A stretch of 9,481 bases of DNA from Alistipes sp. (lineage in GTDB: Bacteria > Bacteroidota > Bacteroidia > Bacteroidales > Rikenellaceae). Location: assembly GCA_017391185.1 (NCBI GenBank), contig JAFOZN010000004.1:1-9481 (forward strand). The letters are read 5' to 3'. Below the pieces are notes generated by a model. The model was not told where the DNA came from and did no database searches. It saw nothing but the letters and a program-made list of their open reading frames with translations. The translations under genes and the position numbers were made by a program. Within the stretch, counting starts at the first letter, position 1, and every line of letters starts with the position of its first letter. Shown here piece after piece: positions 6,141 through 9,481 of the stretch.

Positions 6141-7307
6141 CTATTTCTCAACCCACTTGTGCCACTTCTTCTCTGGATCATAACCAGCCTGAACCATAGT
6201 CTCTACGAACTGCATACCACGTACACCATCCTCTACACCTGGGAAATCAAGCATAGCCGCTGTAGGCTCCTCGCCTGCATGACGAGCACGGATAGTGAGA
6301 GCAAAGTTACGATAGATGTTAGCAAAAGCCTCCATGAAACCCTCTGGGTGACCACCTGGAGTACGAGTAACCCACTTAGCCTCATCTGACAAATAGCCAT
6401 TACCAACACGAACAACCTCTGCTGGGCGATCCAACCACTTAATATAGAGTGAATTTGGCTCCTGCTGCCACCACTCCATACCGCCCTTGTCACCATAGAC
6501 GCGCAAACGGATGTTGTTCTCCTCTCCAGCGGCAATCTGAGTAGCCTGCAAGAGTGCTGTAAAGCCCTTATCTGTACGCATGAAAGCACAAGCATCGTCA
6601 TCGATAGGACGTCCCTCTGCTACGCGCAACAAATCTGCACAAATCTCAGTAACCTTAGCACCTGTCACAGTCTCTACCAAGTGCCATGCGTGAGTACCGA
6701 TATCACCTACGCAACCGCCCTTACCTGAACGCTTAGGGTCTGTACGCCAACCTGCGTTGTTACCACCCTTAAGCTCGATACGATTTGCAAGCCAACCCTG
6801 AGTATACTCTACAAATACACGGCGAACCTTACCGATAGACTCCTCTGCGATACGCTTCTTCATCTCGCGGATTGCAGGATATGCACTATAACCATGAGTC
6901 AAAGCAAAAGTCTTACCTGTACGGTTAACGATCTCGCGCAACTCCAAAGCCTCCTCCAAAGTGAAGGTCATAGGCTTATCCAACACTACGTTGAAGCCCA
7001 ACTCCAAAGCCTTGGCTGCAGGAGCAAAGTGGAAACGGTTAGGAGTAACGATTGTAACGAAGTCCATACGCTCGCCCTCTGGCAAAGCAGCCTCCTTCTC
7101 CAACATCTCCTCCCATGAGTAGTAGATACGATCCTCTGGAACATAGTATGACAGACCTGAACTCTTAGAGATCTCAGGATCGATACTAAACATACCACAT
7201 ACCAACTCGATCTCGTTGTCCATAAATGCTGCACGGCGGTGTACTGCTCCAATCATAGCATCGCTACCACCACCGATCATACCCATTCTTAACTTGCGAT
7301 TTTTCAT
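6141..7307 (-). CDS. Cytosolic Gfo/Idh/MocA family sugar dehydrogenase (DgpA/YcjS-like type)
   Basis: A 388-residue protein with no signal peptide, so cytoplasmic. The Rossmann motif GMIGGGSDAMIG (9-20) is followed by HRRAAFMD (23-30). TPNRFH (88-93) and DKP (110-112, catalytic K111) close the nucleotide domain. In the C-terminal domain, WRTDPKRSGKGGCVGDIGTH (187-206) gives the D202/H206/H209 substrate-site set, and YGDKGGMEWWQQEPNSL (271-287) is typical of a subgroup that includes glucoside 3-dehydrogenases and the C-glycoside 3-oxidase DgpA. From this I infer NAD(P)-linked oxidation of a sugar, glycoside or inositol hydroxyl, perhaps at C3. It has its own promoter and terminator, so it is a single-gene unit next to the exported-sugar-redox operon and divergent from the GH43 gene. 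Which hydroxyl is oxidised cannot be told from sequence. Confidence 0.88.
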   Translation of the reverse strand: MKNRKLRMGMIGGGSDAMIGAVHRRAAFMDNEIELVCGMFSIDPEISKSSGLSYYVPEDRIYYSWEEMLEKEAALPEGERMDFVTIVTPNRFHFAPAAKALELGFNVVLDKPMTFTLEEALELREIVNRTGKTFALTHGYSAYPAIREMKKRIAEESIGKVRRVFVEYTQGWLANRIELKGGNNAGWRTDPKRSGKGGCVGDIGTHAWHLVETVTGAKVTEICADLLRVAEGRPIDDDACAFMRTDKGFTALLQATQIAAGEENNIRLRVYGDKGGMEWWQQEPNSLYIKWLDRPAEVVRVGNGYLSDEAKWVTRTPGGHPEGFMEAFANIYRNFALTIRARHAGEEPTAAMLDFPGVEDGVRGMQFVETMVQAGYDPEKKWHKWVEK

Positions 7308-7347
7308 TTTATAAAGTTTTTGGTTAGAATATTATTCATAATTAAGA

Positions 7348-7376
7348 CAAAGATACAAAAAAATTTTATTGGCAAT
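7348..7376 (-). promoter_or_regulatory. Probable promoter of the cytosolic dehydrogenase gene
   Basis: On the minus strand TATCTTTG (7355-7348) fits the -7 consensus TAnnTTTG exactly. An ATTG 17 nt upstream (7376-7373) is an imperfect -33 box. The predicted leader is about 35 nt. A 12-bp AT palindrome ATTAT-TC-ATAAT (7331-7342) lies at the predicted start of transcription and could be an operator, but its composition makes chance likely. Confidence 0.55.
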
Positions 7377-7399
7377 ACATTATTTAGTATTTTTTTGCG

Positions 7400-7407
7400 T
7401 AATTTTG
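7400..7407 (+). promoter_or_regulatory. Probable -7 promoter element of the GH43 gene
   Basis: TAATTTTG matches TAnnTTTG and lies 21 nt before the ATG. No TTTG is seen at the expected -33 position, so the promoter may be weak or activator-dependent. It is back to back with the promoter of the divergent dehydrogenase gene. Confidence 0.45.
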
Positions 7408-7428
7408 TTTTAAGATGATCTATTTGAA

Positions 7429-8478
7429 ATGAAACAGTATATCTTCCTTCTTCTACTTACATTTGGGGTAATTATCATACCCTCATCATCCGTTGCGCCA
7501 TGTTATGCCAAAGATGGCAAATTGCTATCAGATGTATTTGAGACTGACAAACGTCAAGAACAACTCAAATTGCAAGATGGTATAACATCGCCAGTGGTGC
7601 ATGATCCAGTAATAATCAAATGCGAGGAGAAGTATTATCTCTTTTGCACGGGATGGGGAATATCCTCCTTTGTATCTGACGATATGAAGCATTGGAAGCC
7701 TCAAGGAGGAGTTTTTGAACAAATACCCCAATGGATGAAAGAGCGTATCCCTGGATTCAGGGGGCATATGTGGGCGCCCGATATAATCTATCACAACGGG
7801 GAGTATCACCTATATTACTCTTGTTCCACTTTTGGTAAAAATCGCTCTTTTATAGGCCATGCTGTAAATAAGACACTCGACAGAGAATCTCAAGATTATA
7901 AATGGCAGGATCGAGGTATAGTGATAGAGTCTATTCCCGAAAGAGACCAGTGGAATGCGATAGATCCCAATGTGATAATTGATGAACAAGGCAAAGGTTG
8001 GTTTTCTTTCGGATCATTCTGGAGTGGGATAAAGCTCTTTGGGTTGGATGAAACTCTCTCCAAGCCACAAGAGCCACAGGAGTGGATAACCATTGCCACA
8101 AGAGACCGCTCTGAGAGCAAGGAGAACGCTATTGAAGCACCTTTTATATATAAAAGGGGGGATTATTACTATCTTTTTGTCTCGATAGATTTCTGTTGTC
8201 GGGGCAAAGAGAGCACTTATAAAATGGTTGTCGGACGCAGCAAGAGTATCAAAGGTCCATACCTTGACGATACGGGTAGGGCTATGCACAGAGGCGGATA
8301 TAAGTCGATAAAATCATCTTCACAGGAGTGGGTTGCAGCAGGTCACTGCGGAGTACATCACATTGATGGCAAAGATTTTTTAGTAGCACACGCATACAGT
8401 TCTCAAACGGGTAATTCTCAACTAATAATCAGAGAAATAGTATGGGACGTAGATGGGTGGCCAGATATTAAACTTTAA
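7429..8478 (+). CDS. Secreted glycoside hydrolase family 43 protein (arabinanase/arabinosidase-like)
   Basis: A 349-residue protein with a Sec signal peptide: hydrophobic core at about 4-22 and a likely cleavage after CYA (residue 27). The five-bladed beta-propeller GH43 catalytic triad can be assigned: general base D59 in VHDPV, pKa modulator D179 in AIDPNV, and general acid E236 in AIEAPF. WAPDI (115-119) and GHCG (305-308, with the His that usually binds the central metal of arabinan-active GH43) are also present. This pattern fits endo-1,5-alpha-L-arabinanase or arabinofuranosidase-type enzymes that act outside the cytoplasm or in the periplasm on arabinose-containing pectin or hemicellulose. 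The length fits a single-domain GH43 with no carbohydrate-binding module. It is followed after 14 nt by the nitroreductase gene, so the two are probably co-transcribed. Exact linkage specificity is not determined. Confidence 0.88.
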   Translation: MKQYIFLLLLTFGVIIIPSSSVAPCYAKDGKLLSDVFETDKRQEQLKLQDGITSPVVHDPVIIKCEEKYYLFCTGWGISSFVSDDMKHWKPQGGVFEQIPQWMKERIPGFRGHMWAPDIIYHNGEYHLYYSCSTFGKNRSFIGHAVNKTLDRESQDYKWQDRGIVIESIPERDQWNAIDPNVIIDEQGKGWFSFGSFWSGIKLFGLDETLSKPQEPQEWITIATRDRSESKENAIEAPFIYKRGDYYYLFVSIDFCCRGKESTYKMVVGRSKSIKGPYLDDTGRAMHRGGYKSIKSSSQEWVAAGHCGVHHIDGKDFLVAHAYSSQTGNSQLIIREIVWDVDGWPDIKL

Positions 8479-8492
8479 GAAGAGATTTTGTT

Positions 8493-9131
8493 ATGGCAGA
8501 TAACTATTTAGGCAAAAAGATGGAGGATTATATGGCTGGAAGAGGTCTCTCCTCGACTAAAAAGAGTCAACCTTCATTACACAAATTATTACTACGCAAT
8601 CGTAGCCATAGGGCTTACGATAACTCATTTACTGTAAGAGAGGATCAGCTACGCAAGATAATTGATGTAAATACAAAAACTCCCTCGGCTCGTAATCAGC
8701 AGGTATTGCGATTTCGCCCAGTATTGAAAGACGAAGCACAGTTTATTACACCTTATATAAAATTAGGAGGAGCACTACCCGAACTGAATCTACCACAAGA
8801 GGGTTTCGAGCCAAACGCCTATATTATAATTTGCACAACAAAAGAGGAGGATAGATGGGTAGATGTGGATTTAGGTATCTCGGCTCAATCTATGCTCTTG
8901 CAAGCCACCGAAATTGGACTAAATGGAATCTGCATAGGAGCGTTTAACAAGGAGGCTATCAAAGAGACATTCAAATTGCAATACGAGCCTCTGCTCATAT
9001 TGGGTATAGGTCGCGGTGCAGAGAGAATCATACTCACAGAGATAGAAGAGGGAGCAGATCACAAGTATTACCGCAAGGATGGCGTACATTATGTGCCGAA
9101 ACTCAGATTGGAGGATCTTATTATAAAGTAA
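8493..9131 (+). CDS. Nitroreductase family flavoprotein
   Basis: A 212-residue protein of the FMN-dependent nitroreductase fold, cytoplasmic. Visible family blocks are RNRSHRAYDNS (35-45, FMN phosphate-contacting basic residues), PSARNQQ (64-70), DLGISAQSMLLQATEIGLNG (126-145, the dimer-interface helix) and GIGRGAE (171-177). The N-terminal region up to about residue 30 is an extra polar extension of the kind seen in Bacteroidota members. These enzymes use NAD(P)H to reduce nitro groups, quinones, enones or flavins; the physiological substrate of this one is unknown. It follows the GH43 gene by 14 nt and ends at a hairpin, so it is probably the last gene of a two-gene unit. There is no obvious functional link to arabinan hydrolysis. 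Confidence 0.87.
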   Translation: MADNYLGKKMEDYMAGRGLSSTKKSQPSLHKLLLRNRSHRAYDNSFTVREDQLRKIIDVNTKTPSARNQQVLRFRPVLKDEAQFITPYIKLGGALPELNLPQEGFEPNAYIIICTTKEEDRWVDVDLGISAQSMLLQATEIGLNGICIGAFNKEAIKETFKLQYEPLLILGIGRGAERIILTEIEEGADHKYYRKDGVHYVPKLRLEDLIIK

Positions 9132-9133
9132 AA

Positions 9134-9163
9134 ATAGGCGGGAATCTCACGATTGCCGCCTAT
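9134..9163 (+). terminator. Hairpin after the nitroreductase gene, possible terminator
   Basis: ATAGGCGG (9134-9141) pairs with CCGCCTAT (9156-9163), and the stem continues after one G/G mismatch with AATC/GATT around a 4-nt loop. It begins directly after the stop codon. No clear T tract follows, so efficiency is doubtful. A second small hairpin GGAGC/GCTCC (9167-9183) comes right after it. Confidence 0.5.
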
Positions 9164-9211
9164 CTCGGAGCCACAGAAGCTCCATAAACTACTAACCCAA
9201 ACTTAAAATAA

Positions 9212-9289
9212 ATGAAGAAACCTCGCAACGGTTATCGGCCGCTGCTGGTAAACTATGTTGCAAAGAGCATGCCATTTGCCATTGGTTAA
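9212..9289 (+). CDS. Possible 25-residue small protein
   Basis: This short frame starts MKKPRNGYRPLLVNYV and ends KSMPFAIG before TAA. It has an AT-rich upstream stretch (ACTTAAAATAA) like real Bacteroidota starts, a basic N-terminus and a hydrophobic C-terminal half. It lies in a 266-bp intergenic space between the nitroreductase gene and the right-hand terminator (9343-9376), so it could be made from read-through or from its own transcript. I see no good promoter box and cannot name a family. It may be a chance ORF. Codon choice (CGC, CGG, CTG) is somewhat unlike the AT-rich surroundings, which is mildly in favour of coding. Confidence 0.35.
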   Translation: MKKPRNGYRPLLVNYVAKSMPFAIG

Positions 9290-9342
9290 AACAAAACGCC
9301 CAACCACCCCACATCTGCGACTTAATACGCTATAAAACAAAA

Positions 9343-9376
9343 AAAACTCTCGAAGGCATCAACCTTCGAGAGTTTT
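9343..9376. terminator. Bidirectional intrinsic terminator
   Basis: A perfect stem ACTCTCGAAGG (9346-9356) / CCTTCGAGAGT (9363-9373) with loop CATCAA is extended by flanking A/T pairs. It is followed by TTTATTT on the plus strand and by eight T on the minus strand. It therefore ends transcription from both converging sides: the nitroreductase side and the minus-strand gene at the right edge. Confidence 0.9.
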
Positions 9377-9397
9377 ATTTACATAGATACAAAAGCA

Positions 9398-9481
9398 CTA
9401 CAGTGTAACTGTATAGCTACCGCTCTCATACTTCTTAGACTCAGTCTGACCAGGGAGTGTAACAGTAGCTGTTGCTCCCTC
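9398..9481 (-). CDS. C-terminal end of a minus-strand protein, possibly an alpha-L-rhamnosidase (GH78)
   Basis: Only the last 27 codons and the TAG stop are present; the gene continues beyond the right edge. The visible end contains GATATVTLPGQ and closes with YESGSYTVTL. Alternating Thr/Val residues, a P-x-x-(T/A)-T-V-x-LP-type strand and a final SGSY strand resemble the C-terminal beta-sandwich domain of GH78 alpha-L-rhamnosidases, but such short beta ends also occur in other secreted glycosidases. An excellent terminator follows 22 nt after the stop. Confidence in a real coding end is high; the family call is tentative. Confidence 0.6.
   Translation of the reverse strand, partial: EGATATVTLPGQTESKKYESGSYTVTL

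Noticed and set aside
1..9481. tRNA, rRNA, CRISPR array, insertion sequence or attachment site
   Set aside because: No cloverleaf, repeat-spacer pattern, transposase or flanking inverted or direct repeats were seen on either strand.

Overview
The window reads as chromosomal DNA of an anaerobic, probably gut-associated member of the Bacteroidales. Three things support this. Promoters match the Bacteroidota form (TTTG ... TAnnTTTG). Exported proteins carry R-K-x-F-L plus lipobox leaders. Cytochrome c maturation is of the ResB/CcsA (System II) type. GC content looks intermediate, with very AT-rich intergenic DNA. I cannot name a genus.

Layout. Minus-strand operon, read right to left from a strong promoter at about 6035-6005: a membrane-anchored tetraheme NapC/NrfH domain fused to a SUMF1 (formylglycine-generating-enzyme-fold) domain (4350-5885); an exported Gfo/Idh/MocA oxidoreductase (2930-4273); a terminator-like hairpin (2863-2905); a small WbuC-type cupin (2346-2837); an exported TIM-barrel sugar isomerase/epimerase-like protein (1434-2333); ResB (127-1416); and the start of CcsA (1-130, overlapping ResB by 4 nt and running off the left edge). 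Upstream lies a separately terminated minus-strand gene for a cytosolic Gfo/Idh/MocA dehydrogenase (6141-7307). It is divergent from a plus-strand pair, a secreted GH43 glycosidase (7429-8478) and a nitroreductase (8493-9131). The right end holds a possible 25-residue ORF, a bidirectional terminator, and the last 27 residues of a minus-strand protein that looks like the C-terminus of an alpha-L-rhamnosidase.

How the genes may work together. The tetraheme protein needs covalent heme attachment, and ResB/CcsA are the proteins that do this, so the two ends of the operon fit each other. The layout resembles the nrfH-nrfA-resB-ccsA cassette of Bacteroides, but the catalytic nrfA position is taken by sugar-redox genes and the NrfH-like subunit carries a SUMF1 domain that lacks the catalytic cysteines of true FGE. 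The most interesting reading (inference) is a cell-envelope pathway in which an exported sugar oxidoreductase and a TIM-barrel lyase/epimerase modify a sugar or glycoside, with electrons exchanged with the menaquinone pool through the heme-SUMF1 protein. The neighbouring GH43, the possible rhamnosidase and the cytosolic sugar dehydrogenase fit a locus devoted to plant or host glycans.
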